The notes beneath the pieces were generated by a model. That model had not been told where the DNA came from. It ran no database searches and was given only the letters and a program-made list of their open reading frames with translations. Positions 9,149 to 18,216 of a DNA stretch of 64,000 bases are shown piece after piece; position 1 is the stretch's first letter; each line of letters opens with the position of its first letter. This DNA is from AC-32 sp963704005 (lineage in GTDB: Bacteria; Actinomycetota; Thermoleophilia; Gaiellales; Gaiellaceae), in the NCBI GenBank assembly GCA_963704005.1, contig CAVPGJ010000001.1:62001-126000 (forward strand), read 5' to 3'. Position numbers and translations under genes: made by a program.

Positions 9149-10168
9149 GTGGTTATCAGAGTAATCCTCGCAGGGCTGGCGGTCGGCGCGACGGCGATCT
9201 GGCCGCGGGCGCGCCTGTCGGCGGCAGCCGCGCTCGGCGCTGGCGCGCTCTCGGCGCTCCTGGCCGGAGGCGGCGTCGCCGGCGATGCGGTTCGCGCGAC
9301 CGCTCCGATGCTCGTCTTCCTGACGGCCGCGCTCGGCGCTGCGGCGATGGCAGAGCGGGCCGGGCTGTCGGCGTGGGCTGCGGGAACGCTCGCCGCGCTC
9401 GGCCGGGGCAGCACGAGGAGGCTCTACGCGCTCGTCTGTCTGGCGTCGGGGCTGCTGACGTGCGTGATCTCGCTCGACGGCGCCGTCGTGGTGATGGTCC
9501 CGGTCGTCCGTGCGCTGGCGCAGCGGTGCCGGGTCGCCTTCGCGCCGTTCTTCCTCGGCACGGTCGCGGTCGCCAACGCCGCTTCCCTCGCCGTCCCGCT
9601 CGGGAACCCGACGAACCTCGTGGTGATGAGCAGGCTCGGACTTTCGCCGAGCTCGTTCCTGCAGCACCTGTTCGTGCCGGGCCTGGTCGCGGCGGTCGTC
9701 TGCGGGCTCGTCCCAGCCCGGAGGCTGGGGACGCGGCGCTACGTCGAGCGCCCGGCGGATCCTGGGCGGCCGAGGGCTCCGGCGCTGTTCGTGCCCTGGC
9801 GAATCGGAGCGCAGCTGACCGGGCTCGTGGCCGCGCTCGACGGCCTTGCCCCGGCCCTCAACCTGCGCGGCGGAGGCCTCGCGGCCTTGCTCGCGGTCGC
9901 CGCCGGAGCCGCCGCTGCCTCCGCACTCGCAAACAACCTCCCGGTCAGCGCGAGCGTCGCGGCGCTCGCCACCGCCGGGCCCGGCGCGTACGCGGCGCTG
10001 GTCGGCGTCACCGTCGGCGCGCTCGCCACCCCGCACGGCTCGGTCGCCACGCTGATCGCCCGGGACCTCGCGGGCGAACAGGCGGACCGCCGCTGGGCCC
10101 GCCTGTGGGCCCCGGCGACGGCGGTCGCGGTCGCGCTCGCGACCCTCGTGCTCTGGGCGAGCCCCTAG
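9149..10168 (+). CDS. ArsB/SLC13-type anion permease, shortened
   Basis: A membrane protein of 339 residues related to ArsB / ion transporter superfamily permeases. The two signature loops are present: AVPLGNPTNLVVMSRLGLSP and ASALANNLPVSASVAAL. The region between them is shorter than in typical 410-430 residue ArsB proteins, so some helices appear to be missing after VPARRLGTRRY. The substrate could be arsenite or a dicarboxylate-like anion. The GTG at 9149 leaves almost no leader. It is divergent from a MarR regulator and convergent with the glutaredoxin gene, sharing CTAG at the stops. Confidence 0.75.
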   Translation: MVIRVILAGLAVGATAIWPRARLSAAAALGAGALSALLAGGGVAGDAVRATAPMLVFLTAALGAAAMAERAGLSAWAAGTLAALGRGSTRRLYALVCLASGLLTCVISLDGAVVVMVPVVRALAQRCRVAFAPFFLGTVAVANAASLAVPLGNPTNLVVMSRLGLSPSSFLQHLFVPGLVAAVVCGLVPARRLGTRRYVERPADPGRPRAPALFVPWRIGAQLTGLVAALDGLAPALNLRGGGLAALLAVAAGAAAASALANNLPVSASVAALATAGPGAYAALVGVTVGALATPHGSVATLIARDLAGEQADRRWARLWAPATAVAVALATLVLWASP

Positions 10169-10516
10169 GGGACGGCGACCACGCGCTCTTCGCCGGCGCG
10201 GTAGTCGTCGCCCAGCTTCTCGCGCAGCGTCTGCTCGAGCTCGCCGCTCTGCGTCGAGCTCCTCGACGATGTCCGCGCCGCCGATCAGCTCGCCGCGGAC
10301 GAAGACCTGCGGGATCGTCGGCCAGCCGGAGACGGCCGAGAGCTCCTGGCGGATCGCCGGGTCGGGGAGGATGTCGACCGCCGTCACCGGCGCGCCGGCC
10401 CGCCGCAGGGCGTCGAGGGCGCGCTGCGAGTTGCCGCACATCACGAACTGCGGCGTGCCCTTCATGAAGAGCACGACGTCCTCGCGCTCGATGATCTGCT
10501 GGATCTGGTTCTTCAC
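10165..10516 (-). CDS. grxD: Monothiol glutaredoxin (Grx4 family), one apparent frameshift near the 3' end
   Basis: The protein reads VKNQIQQIIEREDVVLFMKG, with the family's FMKGTP motif, then the monothiol active site MCGNS in place of CGFS, then SGWPTIPQVFV and GGADIVEEL. Monothiol glutaredoxins carry [2Fe-2S] clusters and partner BolA, which is the gene directly upstream. GTG at 10516 overlaps the bolA TGA. One extra base near 10252 shifts the last 25 codons; correcting it gives ELEQTLREKLGDDYRAGEERVVAVP and a TAG at 10165. The active-site CGNS rather than CGFS is worth noting. Confidence 0.85.
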
Positions 10517-10737
10517 TGCGTCCCTTTCGTCGAGATCCGCAACTCGTGAATGGTGCCATCCGCGAGGGGGGCGGCGAGGGCGTCGTAGACGAGGCGGTGC
10601 TGCTCGACCAGTGAAAGCCCCTCGAAGCGAGGGCTGACGACGGTGACCTGGAAGTGGTCGCCGCCGCCGGTGCGGTCCTCGACGGACACCTCGTCGCCGG
10701 GGAACGCCTCGCGGAGCAGCTCTTCCAGCCTCGTCAT
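10513..10737 (-). CDS. bolA: BolA family protein
   Basis: A 74-residue BolA-like protein: LEELLREAFPGDEVSVEDRTGGGDHFQVTV with the conserved Gly-rich loop and His, then VSPRFEGLSLVEQHRLVYDAL and the C-terminal IHELRISTKG. BolA proteins bind monothiol glutaredoxins through a shared [2Fe-2S] cluster and act in iron-sulfur trafficking or transcription. The gene is sandwiched between cbs and the glutaredoxin with overlapping stop and start codons on both sides, a clear operon. Confidence 0.92.
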   Translation of the reverse strand: MTRLEELLREAFPGDEVSVEDRTGGGDHFQVTVVSPRFEGLSLVEQHRLVYDALAAPLADGTIHELRISTKGTQ

Positions 10738-12121
10738 CTCGCTGCGCGAGGTATTCGAGGAGATCGGAGCGGGTCAGCATCCCGGTCGGCTTTCCGCCGG
10801 AGGCGACGACGACCGCCGGGCTACCGCCGGTGAGGGCGGTGAAGACCTCGTCGACCGACTCGTCGGCCTCGACCGCCGCCAGCGGCGGCTGCATGGCCGC
10901 GGCGACGTCGTCGTTGACCGCCTCGGGGTTGCGGAAGACGCGGTCGAGCAGCCCGCGCTCCTGGAGTGAGCCGACGACGTCCGCCAGCGAGCCCGCCGAG
11001 CCGTGCCGCATCACCGGCAGCTGGGAGATCGAGTACTCGTGCATCAGGTCGATCGCCGCGCCGACCTTCTGGTGCGACTCGATCGTGACCAGGTCGGGGA
11101 GCTCGCCGTCGCGGCTCTTCGCGCGCAGCACCTCCGCGACCCTGGGTGCCGGCTCGCGCCGCTCGAGGAAGCCGAGCTCGATCAGGTAGTTGTCGTCGAA
11201 GAACTTCGACAGGTACGAGCGGCCGCCGTCCGGGAAGAGCGTGACGACGGTCTTGCCGGGGCCGAGCTCCTTCGCGATCTCGATCGCCGCCCAGGCAGCG
11301 GTTCCGCCCGAGCCGCCGACCAGCAGGCCCTCCTCGCGCGCCAGGCGTCGCGCGGTCAGGAACGAGTCGCGGTCGGTCACGGTCACCCAGCGGTCGACCA
11401 CCGACGGCTCGAAGGTCTCCGGGTAGAAGTCCTCGCCGATCCCCTCGACCAGGTACGGGTGCTGCTTCTCCGGGCCCGCGGTGTAGATCGAGCCCTCGGG
11501 GTCGGCGCCGACGATCGTCAGGTCGGGCTTCTGCTCCTTCAGGTAGCGCGCCGTGCCGGTGATCGTGCCGCCGGTGCCGACTGCGATCACGAGGGCGTCC
11601 AGCTCGCCGCCGGTCTGCTCCCAGATCTCCGGGCCGGTCGTCTCGTAGTGGGCGCGCGGGTTCGCCTCGTTGCGGTACTGGTCGGGCTTGAACGCGCCGG
11701 GAATCTCCTCGGCGAGCCGGTCCGAGACCGAGTAGTAGCTCTCCGGCGACTCGGGCGCGACCGCGTAGGGGCAGATGATCACCTCGGCGCCGAACGCCTT
11801 CAGGAGCGAGATCTTCTCGCGGCTCATCTTGTCCGGCATCGTGAAGATGCAGCGGTAGCCCTTGAGCGCGGCGACGATCGCGAGCCCGGTGCCGGTGTTG
11901 CCGGAGGTCGGCTCGACGATCGTGCCGCCGGGCTTCAGCTTCCCTTCTCGCTCGGCGGCCTCGACCATCGTGATCGCGATCCGGTCCTTGATCGAGCCGC
12001 CCGGGTTGAGGAATTCGAGCTTGCCGAGAACCGTTGCGGCGCCCGTGGGCACGATCTGCTGGAGTTGCACGAGCGGCGTGTTCCCGACCAGCTCGAGCAG
12101 CGTGGGGTAGTCCCGCGGCAT
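10734..12121 (-). CDS. cbs: Cystathionine beta-synthase with C-terminal CBS pair
   Basis: A PLP beta-family enzyme condensing serine and homocysteine to cystathionine. Motifs are ELVGNTPLVQL, the PLP Lys in GGSIKDRIA, PTSGNTGTGLA, GTGGTITG and GGSGGTAAWAA. A regulatory pair of CBS domains follows from about residue 340 (IESHQKVGAAIDLMHE..., VVVASGGKPTGMLTRSDLLEYLA). ATG at 12121 is chosen; a TTG three codons earlier is possible. The frame does not stop at the natural ATGA junction with bolA but runs on. A one-base slip within the last few codons would place TGA at 10734. The true last residues are therefore uncertain. Confidence 0.9.
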
Positions 12122-12149
12122 CCGGGTCAAGCGTAACGCGCGCGGAGTC

Positions 12150-13583
12150 CTAGGCTCTGGCGGGCTCGGCTTCCGCGCTCGGTTCGGGCGCGTGCGTTCC
12201 GCGCAGGAGGACGAAGGCGGCGACGGCGCCCACGAGCGCGAGGGCGATCAGCGCCCAGAAGGCGTCCTGGTACCCCTGCGTGAACGCATACGGCACCGGG
12301 TGCCCGCTCTTGACCAGGTCGTTCTTCGTCGTGATGAAGACCGTCGAGGCAAGCGCGATTCCGATCGCGCCGCCGACTTGCTGGTTCGTGTTGATCAGGC
12401 CCGAGGCGAGGCCGGCCTCCGAGGGCTTGACCTGCGAGAGCGCGGCGATCGTGACCGGCACGAACGAGAACGCGAGGCCGAGCGCGAAGGTGAGGTACGC
12501 CGGCAGCAGGTCGGGCCAGTAGTGGCCGTCGACCGGGATCTGCGTGTACCAGCCCATCGACGCCGCGAGGACGATCAGCCCGGTCACGATCACCGGCCGC
12601 GGGCCGTACTTCGTCGTCAGCGCCTGGGCGACTCCGGCCCAGATCACCGTCGTCCCCGCGGTCGCGAGGAAGGTGATGCCGGTCTTGAGCGCCGACCAGT
12701 GGAGGATTTCCTGGACGTAGAGGGTCAGGACGAAGAAGTCGGCGAAGATCACGGCGCCGAGCAGGAAGCCGACGATGTTTGCCGCCAGCAGCGTCCGGAT
12801 CCGGAAGATGCCGAACGGCATCAGCGGTGCGCGGCTGCGGAGCTCGATCAGCGCGAAGGCCAGGAGGAGCGCGACCGCGACGAGCAGCAGCACGATCGTG
12901 CGGGTCGAGCCCCAGCCGACGTCCGGCGCTTTCGAGATCGCATAGACGAGTACCGCCAGGCCGCTGGTCACGGTGATCGCCCCGGCGAGGTCGAAGCGCC
13001 GGTGGCCCAGGTCGGCCTTGCTCTCCGGCACGAACAGGAGCGTCAGCGCGAAGACGAGCGCCCCGACCGGCACGTTGACGAAGAAGATCCACGCCCAGCC
13101 GAGGTACTTGACGATGATCCCGCCGAAGAGCACGCCCGCCGCGGCCCCGGAGCCGCCGAGGGCGCCCCAGATCCCGAGCGCCTTGTTGCGCTCGGCGCCT
13201 TCGCGGAAGGTCGTCGTCACGATCGAGAGGGCGGCGGGCGAGATGATCGCCGCGCCTACGCCCTGGACGGCGCGCGCTCCGATCAGCACGCCGGCGCTGT
13301 TCGCGAGGCCGCAGACGAGCGAGGCGGCGGTGAACAGGGTCAGGCCGGCGAGGAAGACCCGGCGTCGTCCGAGCAGGTCGGCCATGCGCCCACCGAGGAG
13401 CAGGAAGCCGCCGAACGTGATCGTGTAGGCGATCAGCACCCACTGGACGGTCGTCTCCGGCACGCGCAGGTCGGTCTGGATCGACGGAATCGCAACGTTG
13501 ACGATCGCGACGTCGAGCACGGTCATGAAGAAGGCCGCGCCGACGATCGCGAGCGTCAGCCATTTGCGTGAGCTTGCTTCCAT
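12150..13583 (-). CDS. DHA2-family MFS drug exporter (EmrB/QacA type)
   Basis: A 477-residue, 14-TM major facilitator. It has MTVLDVAIVNVAIPSIQTDL in TM1, GGRMADLLGRRRVF after TM2, and the antiporter motif C region ISPAALSIVTTTF. Such proteins export drugs or toxic compounds by proton antiport. ATG at 13583 is supported by GGAGGG about 9 bases upstream; an in-frame ATG at 13610 would add nine residues. It is transcribed divergently from the secreted glycosidase-like gene at 13700. Confidence 0.9.
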   Translation of the reverse strand: MEASSRKWLTLAIVGAAFFMTVLDVAIVNVAIPSIQTDLRVPETTVQWVLIAYTITFGGFLLLGGRMADLLGRRRVFLAGLTLFTAASLVCGLANSAGVLIGARAVQGVGAAIISPAALSIVTTTFREGAERNKALGIWGALGGSGAAAGVLFGGIIVKYLGWAWIFFVNVPVGALVFALTLLFVPESKADLGHRRFDLAGAITVTSGLAVLVYAISKAPDVGWGSTRTIVLLLVAVALLLAFALIELRSRAPLMPFGIFRIRTLLAANIVGFLLGAVIFADFFVLTLYVQEILHWSALKTGITFLATAGTTVIWAGVAQALTTKYGPRPVIVTGLIVLAASMGWYTQIPVDGHYWPDLLPAYLTFALGLAFSFVPVTIAALSQVKPSEAGLASGLINTNQQVGGAIGIALASTVFITTKNDLVKSGHPVPYAFTQGYQDAFWALIALALVGAVAAFVLLRGTHAPEPSAEAEPARA

Positions 13584-13699
13584 CTCGGCCCTCCCTCCGG
13601 CGGCGGTCATTGCTCGGAACGCCTGCCCGCGGCGCGGCATTCCGGGCGCGAACTCTAAGGCTCTTGCTGGACGGCCGTGTCGGCTGGAACACTGCGTGG

Positions 13700-15986
13700 A
13701 TGTTCGGGGTCGGCGTTTCACCCTGTCGCACGGCGTGGCGCGCGGGGATCGCGCTCGCCGTCGGCGCGCTCGTCGCCGCGGCGGGCGGCTCCCCGGCCGG
13801 CGCCCTTCGAGCGCCCAGCGCCGCGGGTTGCCCGCGGCCGGCACCGGATCCGGCCTATGCGGCCTCCGTGAACGCCGCGCTGACCGCCAAGCAGGACGTC
13901 TGGGGGAACCAGCTCCTGGCCGATCCGGCCGGCCCGACCTACGCCGCCGCGGCCGGGTACCTGCGCCCGCTGCTGCTCGTCGGTCCGCCCCTGGGCTCCG
14001 CGCCGCACCGGCTGACGCAGTCGGGCGTCTACTACCTCGCCTTCGGCCGGCCCGCCGAAGGCCGCCACCCCCGTACGATCGACCTCCACGTCGCCGACGG
14101 AAGCCAGGTCGTCTCCGAGCGCACCACCGGCGTGCGGCTCTCGGTCGACGTCGGCGCCCGCCAACTCGAGCGGTACGGGTCCTGCCTCTCGCGCCTGGCG
14201 CCGGCGACCCTCGGCGGCGGCTACCTGCCGATCCTGGAGACGAGCTACGCCGACGCGCGCGGCGTCCACTACCGGCAGGAGTCCTTCGCCACGCGCGATC
14301 CCCGGGATCCGCTCGCTCGTCAGCTTCGTCCGCGTGACGATCGACCCGCGCGGCTCGGGAGTCTCCTCGGCGCGGGTTCGCTTCACGGTCAGCCCGGGCA
14401 ACGGGCACGGACGCCGCTCGCTCACGTACTCGACGCCGGGCACCAAGCCCCGGATCGTCTACGTGGCCTGGCCCTCGGGAGCGCTGCCCTTCCGGGTCGA
14501 CCGCGCCGCCTATCGCAGCGCGAGGCGCTCGGTCGCCGCCTACTGGAACCGCCGGCTCGCGGCGGGCGGCCAGCTCGTCGTCCCGGAGAAGCGAGTCTTC
14601 AACGCGGAGCGGAACCTGCTGATCCAGAACCTGGTCCACTCCTGGCGCTACAGCCTCGGCAACTCGTACGAGCGCTTCTCGTGGGAGCTGATCGACACCG
14701 CCGAGGTGATGGGCGCCTACGGGTTCACGGGCACCGAGCGCGCGATCGTCGAGAAGGCGTTCAAGAGCCCGACCGTCTTCCCCAACCGTGCAGCGGGGGA
14801 AGAGATGGACGGCACGGCCGACTACTACCGGCGCACCTGGGACGCGGGCCTCGTCGAGGAGGTGACGCCGGAGTTCCGCGAGGATCTCGACGAGTTCGAG
14901 TACGAGCTCGACACCGGGGGGAACGGCCTGCTCTTCCAGGAGCCCTACGGCGTCGACATCTCCACGCTGGTCTACGGGCTGCACGACCAGGCGCTCGTGC
15001 TGCAAGGCCTGCGCGGGATGGCCTGGGTCTGGGCGGTGACCGGTCACACGCTGCTCGCGGCGCGGGCAACCCTGATCGCCGGCCGGCTCGACGCCGGCCT
15101 GCGCGCCGCGGTCGCGGCGTCGGACTCGTGGCTTCCCGACGGCTCGCTGTTCGTCCCGGTCACGCTCCTGGACGGCCAGCCGACGGCGTTCGACGCGCTC
15201 ACCACTTCACGGGACGGCAGCTACTGGAACCTGGTGATGCCCTACGTGCTCGCGTCCGGCCTCTTCGCGCCGGGGAGCCCCGAAGCGCAGGGCGTGCTCG
15301 ACTACCTGCGCGGCCACGGCTCGCGGCTGCTCGGGCTCGTCCGCTTCCGCGCCTTCCCCAACACCGGCAAGCCGGGGTACCGCGCGCCCGGGTCGGACGA
15401 CGTCTACGGGACGAACGTCTCGCGCTTCCTCGCGGACCAGGACCAGTCCGACCAGCTCGTGCTCAGCCTCTACGGCAAGCTCGCGGCCGGCATGACGCCG
15501 AACACGTTCGTCTCCGGCGAGGGCTCGACGATCGGCCCCGTGGACGGCGAGTACTACCGCTCGATGTTCCGGCCGCCGAACAGCCCCAACAACACCTTCT
15601 TCCTCGAGACGCTGAAGCTGATGCTCGTGCATGAGACCCGGGACGCGCTCGGCACGCCCGACGGCCTCGAGCTCGGGTTCTCGACGCCACGCGCCTGGCT
15701 CGCGCCGGGGAAGCGGATCGCCGTCCGCCGCGTGCGGACGAGCTTCGGCCTCCTCTCGTACACGCTCGACGCACAGGCCGGCTCGATTCACGCAGTGGTC
15801 GACGTTCCGGGCCGCATGGTGCCGCCGATCCTGAAGCTCCGGCTGCGCCTCCCGGCCGGCAAGCGGATCTCGGCGGTCTCGCTCGGCGGCAAGGCCTTCG
15901 AGCGCTTCGCGCCCGAGACGGGAACGATCGACCTCTCCGGCCTGCACGGCCGCCTCGACCTGACGGCGGTCACGACCTCGGGTTAG
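13700..15986 (+). CDS. Secreted glycosidase-like protein (possible six-hairpin fold), one apparent frameshift
   Basis: About 760 residues beginning with a signal peptide (AWRAGIALAVGALVAAAGGSPAGA). The long helical middle (WRYSLGNSYERFSWELIDTAEVMGAYG..., EEMDGTADYYRRTWDAG..., DGSYWNLVMPYVLASG) has the alternating helix pattern and acidic/aromatic loops of (alpha/alpha)6-barrel glycoside hydrolases. I cannot place it in a named family. A beta-rich C-terminal domain ends at 15986. The frame slips near 14297: removing one base gives TRIPGIRSLVSFVRVTIDPRGS. Its stop overlaps the purH stop on the other strand. Confidence 0.6.
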
Positions 15987-17518
15987 TGGCGGAAGTGGCG
16001 GCGGTGGGTGAAGACCATCGTCGCCCCGGCCCGCTCGACGGCCTCGAGCACCTCGGGATCGCGCTTCGAGCCGCCCGGCTGGATGATCCCGGTGACTCCG
16101 GCGCCGAGCGCGAGCTGCGGTCCGTCCGCGAACGGGAAGTAGGCGTCCGAGGCGAGCACGGCCCCGGCGGTCGGGTGTCCATGCTCTCGCGCCTTGTCGA
16201 GCGCGATCCGGACGGCGTCGACGCGGCTCATCTGCCCGGCCCCGATCCCGAGGGTCTGCAGGTCGCGCGCCAGCACGATCGCGTTCGAAGTGACGTGCTT
16301 GCAGACCCGCCAGGCGAAGAGCAGGTCGCCCCAGGCCAGCTCGTCCGGCTCGCCGGCGACGACCTGCATGCCCTCGCGCGCGTCGACGTCCCAGTCGCGC
16401 TCCTGGACGAGCAGGCCGCCGAGCACGCGCCGGTAGTCGCGCTCGCCCGGGTTCGAGAGGCGCCGCTCGCGGTCCTCGAGGATCCGCGTGGCGGGCTTCT
16501 CCTTCAGCTTCTCGAGGGCCGCCGGGTCGTAGCCGGGGGCGAAGAGCACCTCGACGAACTGCTCGGCCAGCCGCTCCCCGAGCGCCTCGCTGACCGGCCG
16601 GTTGAGCACGACCACGCCGCCGTATGCCGACAGCGGGTCCGCCGCCAGCGCCCGGTCGTACGCCTGCTCGATCGAGCCGGCGACGGCGACGCCGCACGGG
16701 TTCGCGTGCTTGACGATTGCGCAGGCCGGCAGCTCGAACTCGCGCGCGACCAGCCGCGCCGCCGAGAGGTCGTTCAGGTTGTTGAACGAGAGCTCGCGCC
16801 CGTGCAGCTGCTCGACCATCGAGAGCAGGTGCCGCCGCGCGCCGACCTCCGAGTAATAGGCCGCCGACTGGTGCGGGTTCTCGCCGTAGGCCAGCTCCTG
16901 CTCCTTCGCGAAGACCGGCATGAACGACTCCGGGAAGCTCTCGGCGGCCCCGAACCAGCTCGCGATCGCCGCCTCGTAGGCCGCGGTGACGGCGAAGGTC
17001 TCGGCCGCCAGGCGCCTGCGCGTCTCGAGCATGAGGTCAGGCCGGGCGCGCAGCTCGGCGAGCACCTCCGGGTAGCGCTCCGGCCGGCAGACGGGCGCGA
17101 CGTGCGCGAAGTTCTTCGCCGCCGCGCGCAGCATCGCCGGGCCGCCGATGTCGATCATCTCGACCGCGTCCTGCTCGCCGACCGCCCGCCGCGCGACGAC
17201 GTCCTGGAACGGATAGAGGTTGACGCAGACGAGGTCGAACGGCTCGATCGCGTGCTCCGCGAGCGAGGCCTGGTCGTCCGGGCGGTCGCGCCGCGCCAGG
17301 ATCGCCGCGTGGATCTTCGGGTGCAGCGTCTTGACGCGCCCGCCGAGCAGCTCGGGCACCTCGGTCACGTCCTCGACCGGGGTCACCGGGATCGCGAGCT
17401 TGGTGAGGAAGGTGGCCGTGCCTCCGCTCGCGACCAGCTCGACGCCGAGTTGCGTCAGGCCGCGCGCGAACTCCTCGAGCCCGGACTTGTCGTAGACGGA
17501 GATGAGCGCGCGCTTCAT
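15983..17518 (-). CDS. purH: Bifunctional AICAR formyltransferase / IMP cyclohydrolase
   Basis: A full-length 511-residue PurH catalysing the last two steps to IMP. The N-terminal MGS-like IMP cyclohydrolase domain (ALISVYDKSG, LVASGGTATFL, GGRVKTLHPKIHA) is followed by the formyltransferase domain (YGENPHQSAAYY, SFNNLNDLSAA, VKHANPCGVA, GVTGIIQPGGSKRD). No frameshift is seen. The ATG lies one base after the 164-bp element at 17520, which supplies the GGAGGGG ribosome-binding sequence. It is last in a purM-purN-purH run. Confidence 0.97.
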   Translation of the reverse strand: MKRALISVYDKSGLEEFARGLTQLGVELVASGGTATFLTKLAIPVTPVEDVTEVPELLGGRVKTLHPKIHAAILARRDRPDDQASLAEHAIEPFDLVCVNLYPFQDVVARRAVGEQDAVEMIDIGGPAMLRAAAKNFAHVAPVCRPERYPEVLAELRARPDLMLETRRRLAAETFAVTAAYEAAIASWFGAAESFPESFMPVFAKEQELAYGENPHQSAAYYSEVGARRHLLSMVEQLHGRELSFNNLNDLSAARLVAREFELPACAIVKHANPCGVAVAGSIEQAYDRALAADPLSAYGGVVVLNRPVSEALGERLAEQFVEVLFAPGYDPAALEKLKEKPATRILEDRERRLSNPGERDYRRVLGGLLVQERDWDVDAREGMQVVAGEPDELAWGDLLFAWRVCKHVTSNAIVLARDLQTLGIGAGQMSRVDAVRIALDKAREHGHPTAGAVLASDAYFPFADGPQLALGAGVTGIIQPGGSKRDPEVLEAVERAGATMVFTHRRHFRH

Positions 17519-17519
17519 A

Positions 17520-17683
17520 GGTGCCCCTCCAGCCGATGCACGCCCGCTCCTGGCCCGCGATCACGCGGCGCCAGGAACCACCCTCGCCCTTGCCAAGGCA
17601 ACCAGCCTTGGCCGCGGACGAGTGCGGCCCCTGGCTTGGTGCTCGCAATCCAGGAGCTAGACAACATCACCTGAAGGGGCACC
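17520..17683 (-). ncRNA. 164-nt structured element, copy 1 (purN-purH junction)
   Basis: This copy aligns without a gap to the element at 45917-46080, matching at 122 of 164 positions by hand count. Ends pair as GGTGCCCCT / AGGGGCACC, extended by CAG/CTG and GATG/CATC. Internal hairpins include GGCCGC-8-GCGGCC and TCCTGG...CCAGGA around a CGCG-TGAT-CGCG tip. Between copies, pairs 1/164, 6/159, 108/136 and 109/135 change on both sides and stay paired. G-U pairs favour the minus strand here. It overlaps the last 27 bases of purN and ends one base before the purH ATG. I recognise no known RNA family. Confidence 0.7.
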
Positions 17684-18216
17684 AATCAGCTCGCGGACAA
17701 CGCGGGGGAGGAGCTGGTGCTCGACCGACTGGACGCGGGCGCGCAGGCTGGTCGCGTCGTCGCCGGGGAGCACGGGCACGCGCTCGGCCGCGATCACCGG
17801 GCCGCTGTCGATCCCGCCGTCGACGTAGTGGACGGTGGCCGCGGTCTCGGGCACGCCGGCCGCGAGCACGTCGTGGATCGGGTGCGGGCCGGGGAACTCG
17901 GGGAGCGGGGCGGAGTGCGTGTTGATCACGCGGCCCGGAAAGCGTTCGAGGAAGCAGCGGCGCAGCAGGTGCATGTACCCGGCGCAGACCACCAGGTCGA
18001 CGCCGCGCCCGTCAGCCAGTCGGCCATCGCCGCGTCTCTCGCCTCGCGATCGGGGTGATCGTCGAGCTCGAAGACGGCGGTCTTGATGCCCGCCTGCTCG
18101 GCCCGCTCGAGCGCGCGCACGCCGGCCGTGTTGCTCGCGACCGCGACGATCGGCAGGCCCGCGTCGATCAGCGCCTGCAGGTTCGTCCCCTCGCCGCTGA
18201 CGAGGACGCCGATCAC
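17657..18216 (-). CDS. purN: Phosphoribosylglycinamide formyltransferase, one apparent frameshift
   Basis: PurN transfers a formyl group from 10-formyl-THF to GAR. The start VIGVLVSGEGTNLQALIDAG matches the family, and the catalytic core is INTHSAPLPEFPG followed by TVHYVDGGIDSGP. The frame slips near 18005 (ADWLTGA continuing as GVDLVVCAGYMHLL), probably a missing or extra base. GTG at 18216 overlaps the purM TGA. The last residues (GAPSGDVV) are encoded inside the 164-bp element, so the C-terminus may have been re-made by it. Confidence 0.9.

Noticed and set aside
9149..12130. A single protein of about 1000 residues fusing cystathionine beta-synthase with glutaredoxin
   Set aside because: The two happen to share a frame because the cbs stop is lost by a one-base slip. 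BolA is encoded between them in another frame with natural overlapping start and stop codons.
13584..15047. Very long minus-strand open frame continuing upstream from the DHA2 transporter
   Set aside because: It lies antisense to the glycosidase-like gene and has low-complexity Arg/Pro/Ala composition, as expected for shadow frames in GC-rich DNA. The transporter's conserved N-terminus and ribosome-binding site are at 13583.
17520..17683. Resemblance of the 164-nt element to a T-box (AGGGTGG...CCGCG)
   Set aside because: The bases between AGGGTGG and CCGCG do not fit the antiterminator consensus, copy 2 lacks CCGCG, and neither downstream gene is an aminoacyl-tRNA synthetase or amino acid gene.
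17520..17683. ZTP (pfl) riboswitch upstream of purH
   Set aside because: The conserved CCGCCUGGGC core of ZTP riboswitches is not present, and the related copy precedes rplI, a gene with no link to ZTP.
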